NCBI RefSeq assembly: GCF_000002995.4
Contig: NW_025062475.1
Coordinates: 10,978,187-11,042,186, forward strand
Origin: Brugia malayi
Taxonomy: Eukaryota; Nematoda; Chromadorea; Rhabditida; Onchocercidae
Reading direction: 5' to 3'
DNA length: 64,000 nucleotides
In this document: positions 39,390-52,867 of the stretch, piece by piece
How the letters are laid out: each line of letters opens with the position of its first letter
How positions within the stretch are numbered: position 1 is the stretch's first letter
The notes under the pieces: generated by a model
The model's database searches: none
Seen by the model: only the letters and a program-made list of their open reading frames with translations
What the model was told of the DNA's origin: nothing
Program-made: the position numbers and the translations under genes

Positions 39390-42300
39390 TTACATGGCAT
39401 CAAAATGGAATCGATGTGACTGTGCCTGTCGTTCGTGTTTGTCAGCACGCCTTTCACGATAATGCAAAAATACAACCACCAATAACAGTATCATACAGAC
39501 TGATACTAATACCATCAGTGACTGCTTTATCAACTGAAATTAATTAATTTTTACAACTTCTTTATATGCTTGTTGAAGTCGAGAAGTGAGAGAGAAGAAT
39601 AAAAGAAATGAATATTAAAAAAAAAAAAAAAAGTCGACAAACTCATATTTTTGCTATTGAAATTCGTTATTACAAAGTTAGGTAGAGATGATACTGAAGT
39701 ACCAAAAAGCAAGAACAAATTTTTTTTTCCAACTGTTATTAAAGAGAAAATTATCCTTGATAATGAAAATGGAATAAAGATAAATTTTATTGTTCCAGTA
39801 AATTTTACCCTCTAAGCGACACAATTATTTTTTTAAAAAAAAGAATAAAGTCACGTATAAAAAGTAAAAAAAAAAAAATTGACTTTAAATCATTTAAGAA
39901 TAAAGCCTGCCTAGAAGACTTCAGAAAGTAATATCCGACTTTCTAGAATAAATTTCTACAGTTAAAATTGATTAATACTAAAACTTTTAGTATTAATCAA
40001 TTTTAATTAACTAAATTTCTAAAATTACTAAATTATTACTAAATTTCTAAAATGTAGATTTTTCATCGGAAAAACGAACCTGACTAGGAGTAAGATAAAG
40101 CCTACTCTGCCAATGAACACCATCACCCTTAGGTGGAACAACAATTAGTCTTGAATTCGGTACAATTTGCTTTAAGTAATAATGCTGATTTCCGTAATGC
40201 AGACTACCTGCCAAAGGCACACGTGGAGAGCCAATGTGCACTGCAAAACTTTGCATTAACTTCATATCTTTCGCACAGTTGCAAAATGAAAGGACAAAAT
40301 CTATAAGTTTGAAGTTAAAAATAAATTATCCAATAGTTCGAGACATAAAACTACTAGTTGTAATGCAAATCACTGTGGAATTCTGCAAAAAATTACTATC
40401 AAAAGTACAATTTCAAGTTTTTAAAATTTCCTACAATCGGCAAACCTAGCTTACAATTGTAAATATTATTTAATATCCACCCCCAGAACAAAGCATTTAT
40501 AACCACCTTCTCATGAAACAAAAATCAAAAAGTAATTTCAATAAATAAATTTACCGTAATCAACAAAGTTTGGTGATCTTCCCAAACCGAATAAAGCAAA
40601 TGGTGTATGAAGTGCTCGATGTGTTGTCTGCGGCATCTGACACTGTGAGCCGACTTGATCGTGACCCCATGAATCGGACATACTGAACATTACACAAGCA
40701 CCATGCCAGGCAATTCCAGTTCCAGAAAGAAAGAAAGTTCAGGATAAGCATCATCTATCATTATTATTATCATCGTCATTACCATAATCCATGTTTATTT
40801 GGAATTCAGCAAGAATACAGTTTCATAAGTTGAAACAGAAAAACAAAGCTGGTTTATTATATTCTGATTAAGAAGTTCTTGATTTAAAGTTATGATTAAA
40901 TACCTATTTTTGTTTTTGAAGAACCACAGAATTGATCACATGAGCTTGAAAATACTTGCACTTTCAGGAATGTCGTATCACCTTTATCTTCACATCTAAT
41001 AAAATCAACAGCCATACTTTGATCAGCATCTTTATATTCAAGTAACACATCGAGAGTTCCATCCTCTTTCAAATCAAAAAAAGACGCTAGCTGAATCTGA
41101 CCTAACGAAACATCAGCAGGCTGAATAAGCCTGGGACTTGTTCTCAATTCAAATCTTCTGAAAAAAATGAAATAAGTACCAAAACAAGAGATACCTGAAT
41201 GTCTTAAAATACTTTCCCCATCATCCACGCATTTTCAATTCTTTTCCAGAAAATGCAGACAATGAATTTGAAAATATAATTAGCATGGAATTTCATGAAG
41301 CTGTGTTAGGTGATAAATTTTCATAAATATACCTGGAAGCATTGGAAATACAATCAGTACATGGCACATTTTCCAAAATCATTGGATTTGAAATACAGTA
41401 AACTAAATTATCTTTGCAACTTGTCACAAGTGCTATTAAATCAGGATATCCATCCAGTGAAAAATCTCCAACACGAAAAACAACATTTCCTTCATCTCTT
41501 TTGGATACCAAATCGGAACCCTAGAAACATAGGCCATAATAACTTCTGTTTCAGGTGTTCTCTTTGTATCCATATTTATAACTATGAAGGAAAATTCTCA
41601 ATGCTTTGGAACAATACAGTAAACTCAAAAGTTTAAAAATTTAAGACACCAATATTGTTTCATCCTGCATATAACGACAGTTTAAAAAAAAAAAACAATT
41701 CAGTGAGGACAAGAAAGAGTGACATCTAGCAACAAAGTTATAAGCAAAAAATAAGAAACACTTCCTCTCAGAGTGCCAGTATTTTTATAGAAAAATGTAT
41801 TGAACAAAGTAACAAAAAAATGTTACTTCACCTCAAGACCAGTAATGTGGAAATCTTGCCATGCACCGATATAGTGGTTCCACATATTGATTACTACTAC
41901 TTTTCGACACGTTACATCAGCACAACATGGTAAACCAATATCTACGAGTCCATCGGCATCAAAATCCGCAAATAATACAGCACCAAAGTAATTTGTAGGA
42001 CATGAACCGTTTGGTAAATCAGCAATAAGCGCGTGATCTAACTCCCACATTTCACTAAACCAAGTATGAGATTTAAAAAAAAATGATTCAAAAAGAGTTA
42101 AATACAACATTCATCACAAAACAATAAAATATTCACGATAAACAAGCTTCTAATTAAAAAGTTGGAAAAAACTCAGATTATAACAGTAACTTAAAAGTTT
42201 ACCGAAACGCAATTTGTAAAAGATAGAGCAACAACTCTCAGAATACTGCATGCGAATACATGGTGTCAAACACATCTCATAGAATTAATTTTTGTTGTAT

Positions 42301-44291
42301 AAGAATTATATAAAGATTACTTTTTTTATCATAAATAACAAGAACAAAAATAAATAAATAAAAAAGTAAAACATCTTCCTAGAATTGAAAAGACCTAACC
42401 TGTCAATTGTGCCAGTTAAAAACAAACCTAGATTTAGCAAAGGAGTAAAGCTGATTTTATTATTAACTACGTCAGTACTTTATTCTTTAAAATTCCAACA
42501 ACAAATTAAATAAAATCAATATTTTGAGTTCGAAACCATACTTTGATATTCTTTTCCATGCTTGCATTTTTAAACGATTGTTAATTTCGGTACCAAATAT
42601 TATTTCAGCACTTAAATCACCATTTATATCGACAAAGGAATGCAAAAAGTGTTCATATGGGACAATATTGGGCATTTTACCAGATGCACTGCAATAAATC
42701 TCGATTGAAAAGCAAAAAAATACCGTACAAAAGAACATGTAGACATAAGTCTTCACATATTACTAGTAAAGTAGATATCAAGTTTCATACTATAAGTGAC
42801 AGAAAAAAGAAATACTCTAAACCAGACAAATAACTTACTTGAAAAAATGTTCACAGGATGAAAAATTCTCGCTTGCTGAACCCAGCTGACAAAATAAGGA
42901 ACTGTTATTCAAAAATCCCACAACATCACTGATACCATCACCGTTAACATCCATCACCGATAGTTCATCCAGCAACGTTGCGTTTAAATGAACTGGTTTG
43001 TAAGTATTATATGAAAATATATACACAGTCGATTCATAACCTTTCTGGCCACTGGACTGAAAAAAGAATGATTTTCTAGTCGTTCAATATAACCAAACTT
43101 CAGAACTCATCAAAATATAACCAACGTGAGACTAGACAATGAAAATTAAATATCGTTTCTATCAATAAACATCAACTCTTTTTCCATTTTCACATTTCTC
43201 CAAATAAGACTTAAAGATCTACAAAATACTGCAAAATTTTCGATTTTTCAATAAGTAAAATCAGAATCATAAAAACTATGAACTGAGAAAATAAATGGAA
43301 AGAAACAAATGACTAAATTCATGCAAAATGGCATTTCATACACTTATTGCATCTATCTAAAATTTCATTCTCTAATTATAACGAACATTCTTCCTCGAAA
43401 CCAGTATGTCAGGCACTGAATCACCATTGAAATCGCCAACTGCACATGAAACAGTGTGTGATGAACCAAGGTTAATATTTTGTCCTGCCTCGAAAAATTC
43501 GCCATTTTCATTCTAAAACAAGTGGAATTTCATAAGCATCATTGTATTATAAAGAGAGAAAAAAAAATTACCATAAAAAGTAGCCAAATGACCAAATGTG
43601 AAAAGTAAGCATTTACTAAAGCTAGTGAAGCGAGAAAGATTATACATATTTCACTTTTCTAGCGCTAGTACGATAGAGAAATTACTGTTGTGTTAAAAAA
43701 GAGTCCAGCATTTAAAAAATAATTTGTTATTAAAAGATAACTGATTTTCAATTCGAAACAGTGATGACTGATTAGACATTAATTAAATTAAAATGCTTGA
43801 TAGTAATCACTGACAACCATAAGAAATAAGGCAAAGCAAAACAAAGTGTAGTAGGATTAGGGTGAGTTGAAAATATAATAAAATTGGAGTAAAATTAAAA
43901 TGGAAGTATAGCAATGAAGTAGTAGAACAGTGTGAAGTAAAAATTAGATAAGCTGAAGTAGAAGCAAAATTAGATAACGTGAACTGAAGGTAAAATTAAA
44001 GGTGAACTGAGGTGAAATAATAAAATGAAGTAGTATGAAATAAAGGTAAAATACTAGTTGATTAACAATAAATTAAAAATTCAATGTTCAGACAGAGAAA
44101 TGAAATCAAACCTGGAAATAAATCTTTAATCGATCATGATCCTGAACAATGATATCGGTATATAAGTCACGATCAATGTCACCATACGCACATATACGAC
44201 CTTTTAATTTTCCATTAACATATATAGCATGCATAATCACATAAAATATAAGTAGTGTACTCCATGGATATTTCACCGAGAACCACCACAT
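39390..44291 (-). CDS. lnkn-1: ITFG1/TIP/Linkin, FG-GAP repeat single-pass membrane protein
   Basis: Homologue of human ITFG1 (TIP) and C. elegans Linkin, a cell-surface protein linked to cell adhesion. Exons from the start: 44112-44291, 43387-43512, 42839-43056, 42542-42688, 41832-42054, 41333-41520, 40904-41157, 40555-40722, 40080-40240, 39390-39533; 602 residues (human 612). It has an N-terminal signal peptide (about residues 1-27) and FG-GAP calcium-loop repeats: GDIDRDLYTDI, GDFNGDSVPDIL, MDVNGDGISDVV, VDINGDLSAE, ADFDADGLVDIG, GDFSLDGYPDLI and DLKEDGTLDVL. GLGRSPNF, NSRLIV and LYLTPSQ lie before the membrane, then one membrane helix, then a short cytoplasmic tail ending HRFHFDAM, as in the human protein. 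The intron 40723-40903 ends in TG instead of AG, yet the in-frame family motif starts right there. All other junctions are canonical. Confidence 0.95.
39963..40005. repeat. Near-perfect palindrome, 21-base arms with one-base centre
   Basis: The arms (39963-39983 and 39985-40005) are exact reverse complements around a single C at 39984. It lies in the last intron of ITFG1, followed by short direct repeats of ACTAAATT. Confidence 0.95.
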
Positions 44292-45420
44292 TACCTAAAA
44301 TACTAATCATACAATCTTGATAACACGTAAATGTCACCAGATATTTCTATTTCTAGTTTACGTAGAAAATTACGCCAATGCTTTACGATGTCATACGTTA
44401 AGTAAGTGATATTTATTGCGTAAGGCCGAACCGTGGATCATTGACGTGCATTTCGAGAGGAGAGGACGTAGATTGATGGTCTGATGATCGGTTGATGAGC
44501 AGTGCATATGCGGGATCGGGAAGAGAAGTGGTACTTGGAGTGGTGACAATGTGACAGTGCAGTGAGTTAGAGTGAAGTGAAGTGAGATGGAAGGTTGTAC
44601 TATATGCGAACAGCCATTCGTTGAATTCTTTTTGCAAATTAATTTCATAAATGTTAACCTTTACAAGGCATACTAATTAATAAAACTGATACTAATTAGT
44701 TTAGCACTTTAATTATTTTGCGGGAACTATTTGCAAATAATTCAGTAATAAAACAGAGTGATAGTCGTCAGGGCGATTTTTGGAATAATTTCTGAGATAT
44801 AGTCAAACAGGGATACTGTCACCGACCAGAAATTATTTGACCAAACTCAGTGATTCAGAGGTTTAAGATGAATTCTCCTATGCTCCAGAATAATGTTTCA
44901 CTAATGTAATAGAAAACAAATAAACACCAACCTTGACCATCCCATAACTTAAGAGTAATGGTTCCACTTGGATTTTTTTAATCTAATGCAGTAAATTATA
45001 TTAAATTCACAGTTTTATACTGATTTGCTGTTTTTGCTTTTCCTTTCTAAAATCCACGTCCACATACTCGCATACATATATCATTCAAGTATGATTTAAA
45101 TAATTGAAATGTCAGACCATTATTACAAATGTACGTTTCTTATTTTTCCTCATTAAATAATTATGATAACAAAAAAAAATGAAAAAAGAAAAACAGTGCC
45201 AATGTACAACAATTTCTCGAGTTTCTGTCTGAAGAATTTGGTATAATAGTTACCCGAACTTACAAGTATGAAAGTTTTCTTTTGTTTCATTTTACCTTTT
45301 TCAGAATCAAATGTAGTGTTTAAAATTCTGTTTCTTTTTAAATTTGTTTAGAAAACAATAAAATACACGCTCTGTGAAGCAAATCTTTAATTAAAGCAGC
45401 AAATTTCTTAGCACAATAAA
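44292..45420. other. Intergenic region, POP1 stop to ITFG1 start
   Basis: About 1.1 kb. The stretch 44415-44600 is visibly richer in G and C than its surroundings, with GTG/AGTG repeats, and probably belongs to the ITFG1 promoter. The rest is AT-rich. No coding exon was recognised. Confidence 0.55.
44295..44302 (-). promoter_or_regulatory. Candidate trans-splice acceptor of ITFG1
   Basis: Minus-strand TATTTTAG ends three bases before the start codon, leaving room for little leader other than a spliced leader. Confidence 0.45.
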
Positions 45421-48400
45421 TTACAAATCTAGTTGGGTTTTAAGAACGGTAATTCGAGCCGGATGATAGTATTTGGATGTAACATTTCGGAACAGTACAA
45501 CACCATGATAAAATCGTTTTAAAGCCGGCAAACAACAGTACCCAATAGCAAAGCCTCTTCCATGTACGAATGAATAATCACCGCGTACAATCCTGCCAAT
45601 GATAGGCCTGTAAATTTAGAATTTATTTCCTGTCACATTTAGTTGTCGATTTCTTTTTACGTGCAGAAAAAAAAAAAAATGTTCATATCCCAATGTATTA
45701 CAAACGGAAATACACTTTAGATAATACTACTTAGCTCCAATGCAAAATCAGATTAACAGATAACTTTGAAATTACAAGGAAGAAATTAACGATAACAGAA
45801 TCTGAACTATAAGACAACTCGGCTTAAATAATAGTCCCAAAGTGGATTAACTAAATTTGGACTTGAATATCTTTCTAATATTGCAATTGCTTACCTAGAG
45901 CAGCTACTACTGTATTTTATGGGTTCTACTTTCTTTTCCAATTCTTTTGCATCATTTGCCAGCAGTTCAGAAGTAGAATTCAACGTATTACTCTCCAAAT
46001 TTTTTTTCAATCGTTTAGCTTTTTTCGCTTTTTCTCTCTTCTCCTTCTTCTTTTGCTTCACTTTTCGTTTCCTGTAATATTTAGTTGCAAACAATTTATT
46101 TTTCATAGTTTTATTTCCAATGATAAAATGACGATTCAGGAAGAGTAAATATTAAATCTGAATACAAAGTTTCATCATCCGATCTATTTCGGGACAAATT
46201 TTAAAAGATGAGTTATAGTGAAACTTATGAAAAAAAAAGAGCCTGACGTTTTGTAATTACCGGATCACAAACAGGCCAATAAAAAGAGAAACAATAAAAA
46301 TTTTTGTAAAAAAATTAAAAGTTTAATATATTGACATCGGATTGCTTTTTGCTCGCTTACCGTAACATCTCTTTATCAGGAAAAAGTGAATTCAACGATA
46401 TGTGCTTTTCATTTGCTGTAATATCCAATGAAATAAAATCCTCTAGTCCATTCTAAAATAAACAAATGTAAAAATGCATTTGATTGTTTAAGCCATCAAA
46501 TAACCTTATGCAGGTTTGAAACTTATATCACTTGCGCTTTTTTTCAATTTAATAATTAAACCATTAATTACCTTATCCTCTTGGTATTTTTTATCTTCCT
46601 CGTTATCAAATACTGATTTTAAAGTGTTTTTCTGTGGTTTTTCGATGATTTGCATAGTATTTTTGCCTTTTGACGCTAAAACCATAAAATCTTCATCAAT
46701 TGGCGCACATATCAATGAAAATCGCTGTGGACGACCTAATGTTGTTGATATAAGACATACGGGTACTAATGCTGCAGAATTCATAACAGATTCTGAAATT
46801 GTAAAGTTTAAATGATATTTTATATTCGATAAGTCTAGACTTTCCTCGTAAATTAGTTTTAAAAATCAATTTCCAAAATACCACTTAAAGAATTAATTTC
46901 GATTGTAAATTTAAATAAAGAAATCATCAAAGAATAACCTTCTGGCATTGGTCCTCTCCCAGCCAACCATTTCTCAATAGTCAACAGCGTTCGACGATCA
47001 CGTATAACATATGGACTACCTTGAAAGCCCGAATTCTCGAGCCAATCATGAGATAGTTCAGAGAACTGAAATGTAAAAGGATATTTGATTGATAAGCTGC
47101 TCCAATAGTTCACTCTGCGATTATGTGGCCGTCGTATGTACTTCTCCTGCAAATAAAACATTCTTATAATACAAAGAACTATTTTATGAATCAATACATT
47201 ATTTTCCGCGATATCATGCAACTGTAATATTAGAAAGGACATCAGGATGTCCTTTTCATGAGATCAAAAACTGCTAAGGACTGACAATTTTTCTATTTAA
47301 TTATTAAAAAAATTACAATTTAGTCTCTCTATGCGCTTGTTTTTTGGAAATAATTAACAACATAAATGAAATAATCATTTAGAAAACAATATAAATGCTT
47401 TTGCGATGTTTTTCCAACATCAGAATACCTGCAGATTAATGTACTCTTCCTTGAATTCATTAAGACCCGCATCACAATCAGGCACATCAGCAGGAAAATT
47501 AAAACGGCCCGATTCTAATTCCAGAAATTTTTGATCCTTCAGTCCAATACTTCTCGCAGTACCATACTGCATTGCAAGCCAAAATTCCAAGCCTTTCAAA
47601 AAATATAAGAAAGTGAAAGAGAAAAATGCAAAAAGTCACTTGAATACAATTCAAAATTTTCAATAAAGATAATGAAGCAAAGAAAATAATAAAAATAAGA
47701 AATTTACCAAATCCTGATGGTGTTATGAGATCTAAACCAGTGAATGGATTTGTTGTTCCTGTACCCGTATTCCGAACTATTAAGAGTATTGGTATCTAAA
47801 ACAAAAATAATAATTAAGGCGAGGCAAAAAGCATATAGAAATTAGGAGGGGTAACGAAGGATTAAGAGTGGCTGCCTTTACTTTTTAAGTATTGTGATGT
47901 TTAGAACCTAACAATAGGAAAACTGGAGAGTAATAGCTCAAGTGTGGAATAATATGCCTCATTAATTATGTTTAACTTTTATATTTGTTAGTGCAAAATC
48001 TAAATTCAACCGAAAAATGCTAGTTATGCGACAAATATAACAAACAGAAAGAAATTAGCAAAAAAATCTCAACTAAAACATTATATATTTACAAAAACTG
48101 CAAACAAAACCTTGGCTTCAGATGTTTTTACTGGCTGCAGTTGCGTATTTCGCTTTTTTTGCAAATCCGTTTCCGTCAGTTTCTTTTCAAGGGCCTGGAA
48201 TAAAATGCGGCAATCCGGACAATGTTATACGGTAATGCACCTGCAAACCGAACAATGCCTAAATATATACCATATGAAACGTCAGTGGTAGCTTCAAATC
48301 TTAACCCATAACTGCTTAGATTTTCTACTTATATTAGTAAAAATTAAACATTTTAATCCAACTATAATCCTTCGTTTCCATTTAGCAGCACAGTCTTAAC

Positions 48401-51400
48401 AGAAAGCCAATATCAAATTCAAACCTTTCTTCGAATTTCATAATTCCAAAAGTTATTCAGTGGAATTGGTAAACTGCCAACATTTAATGATTTTGCTGAA
48501 CAACCATTAGTTCCAGCTGGCTTTATCTTTCTCAACGGTCGACTTAATCTAGGATCTTCCACAAGCAAACTGAAAACGGTACCATCAGGAAATTCACCGG
48601 GACTATGCCTGCTGCATTCATTTCTCCAACACTGGTTATTTAACCTAAAACTAATAGAAGTTTGCGTTTCCCACTCTTTGTTATATATATATATATATAT
48701 ATTTTTTTTTTGAACATTAAATGGCTCATATATAAATAACCCTCTAATATCCTGATCATTTAGAATTTTTTCATCATTTTTCAAAGACTGCAACGGAAGT
48801 CTAAAGGCATTAGAATTGTCCGAAGAAAAATTATATTCAGCAGAATTTCATACACTCACATTAATTCCCACTTTCATTACCTACAAAGAATGCAAAGACT
48901 AACATGAATTCTTTCATCCATGAATCCTTAAGCTCATTTTCGTCGACAACAGCAAGAACTTCACGCAATATTTCAAATGATTTGGGACCATATAATCTGA
49001 ACCGAACCATCTGATCGCTTAAATCCAATAGCTGAAAAATAATTCAGTATGTCTTCCTAGCATAATCAACAAAATTTAAATTACATAAGTGAATTTCATG
49101 ATTACACAACCAAATTATATTAACAAATCTTAGGAAGCTAGAGGTTGATTGTGATTAAAAAAAAGTTTTAAAGAAAATGAAAATACGCCATAATCTCCAT
49201 ACCAGAAAAACTATACTATAATATTCAAAAGAAATATGCATTGAATCCACAAGATTCCAAACTGCCTTATTTGAATATTCCTTAGACAAATACAGAACTG
49301 TTCCAATTTATATCTTATGTAAGCAATCGTTTATGTTATATTCCAATTGTAGCTAAGCTTGTCTGCATTGTCTAGAATGTTATACTTTATTAACGAATAT
49401 GTGGATCGCCTAATGTGTTAAAAATTGTTCCCAGTTTTACCTTTACTCTTAAGATCTTTCAATCTACAAGTTTATATTCGATTGTTAAAAGCTATCAGCT
49501 CTTTCTAAACCAAACCTACTTGCAATGTCGAAATACTGTATAAATCTTTCAGTCTAACAATCATTTTTATAAGTAACTGACATAATGTTAAAAAACCAAC
49601 TATGCCCGATAGTAGCAGCTCCTTACAAGCTGTAATCATGACTTTGTTGCAAATTATTGCCCACTATATAAGGAGTTAAACCAACTGCCTGAGTCATTTT
49701 TCTAGTATTAGCAGTGTGCTTAGCACATTCATACATCTCCCTTCATTTGAATCCTTTAATAATATCTTGCATTCGCTTATTTCTTCTGCTTTATCCCATG
49801 CTCGTGGATGGCATCTCTATGAAATTATCAATATCTAGCTCAATATGTTGTTGTTAGCGATAAAATATTTTACAACAGGCTCCTTCACATAACACATTTG
49901 ACCAAGAAAACTTCCCTAACAAATCTCTACAAATTTTCAATCCCTCACTTTTAAGTCTAACATTTGGCTACAATCAGTTTACTACTAATGAAAGAAGAAA
50001 TTGTTATTAAGCGGCAATCCCAAAACACTGTACCTTTAAGCCCTTATCATTTACGTAGACATCTGTTTTCATTTGCAAATTACGTAATCTCCATTCATCG
50101 ATGCTACGTGGTATTTTGTCTATTTCTGTAAGATCCATTACTTGATCATTCTTTTTCAATTTTAGCAGATTGGTGAATTTTGATAATACATTTTTACTGG
50201 TAGATGGATGTGTCCAGACAGCTAATGTGTATTTTTCATCAGTCCTGAAAAGATATGATTGTTGTCTTCCAAGGAACTTGAATTTCTTCCAAATTCAATA
50301 TTGAGAAAATATCACTTTAAAATTTAATGGATGAAAAAAACAAATTTTAAGTTATACTAATACTAATTCAAACATTTAAAAAGAAAAAAAAATGATTTTT
50401 CCCAAATGAACCGCTTCTTTCTATCCTGTCACCTAAACCTTTTCAATTCTTATAGAAACCTTAACGAAGGATATAACAATTGACTTAATAACTGACTTTA
50501 GAAAACAATCGATGAGTTATTTTTTAGCAACAAATCAGTGAGAAATGAAAAGATCTGCGAGCTATGGAGTAGCCCAGCACTGGAGAATTCTAACAGATGA
50601 AGTAACTCTCAAAAGAAAAATTTGATTAAATATAATATGTAAAAAAAGAATAAAAACTTACTTGTTCTTACTCCATAAAAATCTAGCAGGTGCAATAAAA
50701 CCACGCGGATAGTGTCCTGGTTCATATAACATAACTGGCATCTCAAAACGGCCATCTAAAGCAATTTTGGATGCAAATGTTGAGCCAACTTCAGGTGCAC
50801 AAATGTTACACAACAGCTTAATTATTGATGCTTGGCTAGTTCCAATTATCTAAAAAATTGAAAAATATTGTAGAACAACTGTAAGCCAAATAAGGTTATA
50901 AATTTACTGCTTGCATTATTATAACTACTGAATTACCAAAGATTTTTACCAGAGATACCAGAGATATTTTAAATAACATATACTGCGTTAATTATCCGAT
51001 CTAATGGTCTATTTAAATATTATTGAATTATTGATTCTTGATTATTATAACTACTGAATATTCTGAATACACTTCAAATTCGTTATATTCAATCATTTAG
51101 ATAAAAACAAGCAGAAAAGACTTCTTCATTAATGAAACACAAAAATTGGGTACTGCTGTGAGTCAGCTTGGAGAGCTAGTAACAAAACTTATGGCTACAC
51201 CATCAACAGACATGCGACATTGAATTTTGATTTGTTTTGGTCAGAATATTTATACCATCACAACCGATAGCAATTATCCACCTTCTTAAAGAAAAATGAT
51301 AAAAATTTCGAATTTACCTGAAAACAACACAAGAAGCTAACGTCTCGAATAACACAATGACGCATTGCATCACGATGTGACGGTCGAAAAGATCGCAGAT

Positions 51401-52265
51401 AGCTGCAGAAGGGCAAGTTGTATCCCCATTTTTGGATCATTCGGAAACGTTTTGCATGCCATATATGTGTTTCAAGCCATATATGCTTTCGTTGGCGTCT
51501 GATATAATTCTATAATTTGTAGCTATAGAAAAATTGTGAGTAAACCAGAAATTCACAAATTAAAGCGAGCTGCGATTATCGAATAGAAGACCACCAGTAT
51601 TACCAATATATATAAATGTGCATTGATTCATGAAGATATGTTGGTCATTGAACATATGTAAGCTCATATCAGTGTTAAAGCAAAAATTGAAGTTAATACT
51701 CAACACTGCCCGAAAACAACAGCCAATAAACTTGTGCGCAGAATAAATCCACCTAGCAAGTTATATTCGGTATCCTTTTAATGGTCCCCACAATTTAAGT
51801 ACTTATAGAAAAATCACCAGAAGTAGGTTTCTTGGCCGTCTTCTCCAAAAACGACTAGGTGGTTTTTGACGATGTTTCGAAGCTGCAACTGCTGAAATTG
51901 CAAAACGACGTTGCATACGTGGGAAGCGTTTGATATTATAGGACATTGCACGACGACGCATATGACGTGGCAGACGCTGTACTGCTGTACGAGGTCCCTT
52001 GGTAACCTCTCCCGATATTAATACGCGATTATCGATGGCCTTGGAAAGCACAAGTTCATTCTCCCATGTAAAAATTAATAATCACTATCAAGCAATTTAT
52101 ACAACCTAATATGAGTATTAATGCCTTACAATTTTTTTTTGTGAAAAATTTCCAAAAACCAACCTGGATTAACTCCGCAATTTGCCTTACCCGCTCTTTC
52201 ACCAAATGTGTTACATTAACACCACGTGGTCGTGGACAGTGGTCATCTCCCTCACTTTCCTCCAT
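45421..52265 (-). CDS. POP1, ribonuclease P/MRP protein subunit
   Basis: Largest protein subunit of RNase P and RNase MRP, needed for tRNA 5' processing and rRNA processing in the nucleus and nucleolus. Exons from the start: 52164-52265, 51818-52039, 51318-51509, 50662-50849, 50034-50244, 48885-49031, 48425-48787, 48111-48194, 47708-47795, 47429-47592, 46939-47146, 46572-46792, 46361-46452, 45895-46071, 45421-45607; about 881 residues (human 1024). The POP1 signature is clear: RLPRHMRRRAMSYNIKR, then IWLETHIWHAKRF, DGTVFSLLVEDPRL, IPILLIVRNTG, GLEFWLAMQYG, a Lys-rich segment, and C-terminal GDYSFVHGRGFAIGYC and YHPARITVL. The 48425-48787 exon includes a TA microsatellite read as alternating Ile-Tyr, so that part is least certain. 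The position 50034 may be off by one. The start Met lies two bases after a TTTCAG acceptor. Confidence 0.94.
48681..48702. repeat. (TA)n microsatellite inside the POP1 reading frame
   Basis: About 22 bases of TA repeat beside a T run. In the POP1 frame they read Lys-Lys-Asn then alternating Ile and Tyr, without a stop. Confidence 0.9.
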
Positions 52266-52867
52266 TACTGAAATGATATTCAATCATTTATACCTAATTA
52301 AGTGCTTAACAGTGAATGCTAATACTTCTGCTCGCGTCACAACATTTTTTTGCTTTTTACTGGCAATTACCTCAGCAATTATGAAAGTCCTTGAATCGCA
52401 GAACGACCTGTTCTGGCAGTATGATTTAGTGAACAAATTCTCAAGTACTCGTAAGACTTTTACGAATGAATAACAAAATTCATAACGCAGTTATATCAAA
52501 ATTTATTTTCCGAAAACTTAAAATTTAGTAAGTAATTGCTGACACATATGAAGGTTGGAATAAATTAGCGAAAAACCAACAAATATACAAACAACTGAAG
52601 AAAATGTAACAGATTACAACAAATTTTTACATTGGTGAACAAGAAAAAGATTTTGGTCAGATATGTTATGTCTTAGGAGAAATGTTATGCAACATACTGT
52701 CACTATATAGAAACAATTGCTTAAAAAAATATGAAAACGCCACAAAGCTCTAATGCTTCAATAACTGAGAGGGTTAATATGAAATTTAAATTCACTTAAA
52801 ATCAACCTAAAAAGATTTAATTTACTTTGTCGTTAATTATTGATCGTTAATTATTCCGTTGACATCG
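52266..52867. other. Intercistronic spacer, uS17m stop to POP1 start
   Basis: About 600 bases between two genes on the same strand. Holds the POP1 acceptor. No other exon or clear poly(A) signal recognised. Confidence 0.6.
52268..52276 (-). promoter_or_regulatory. Candidate trans-splice acceptor of POP1
   Basis: Minus-strand ATCATTTCAG is followed by TA and the POP1 start codon. Strong acceptor consensus with almost no leader. Confidence 0.55.

Noticed and set aside
44391..44648. Open frames of 74-85 codons on the minus strand
   Set aside because: Composition follows the GC-rich repeat patch, no family resemblance, and the position matches the ITFG1 promoter.
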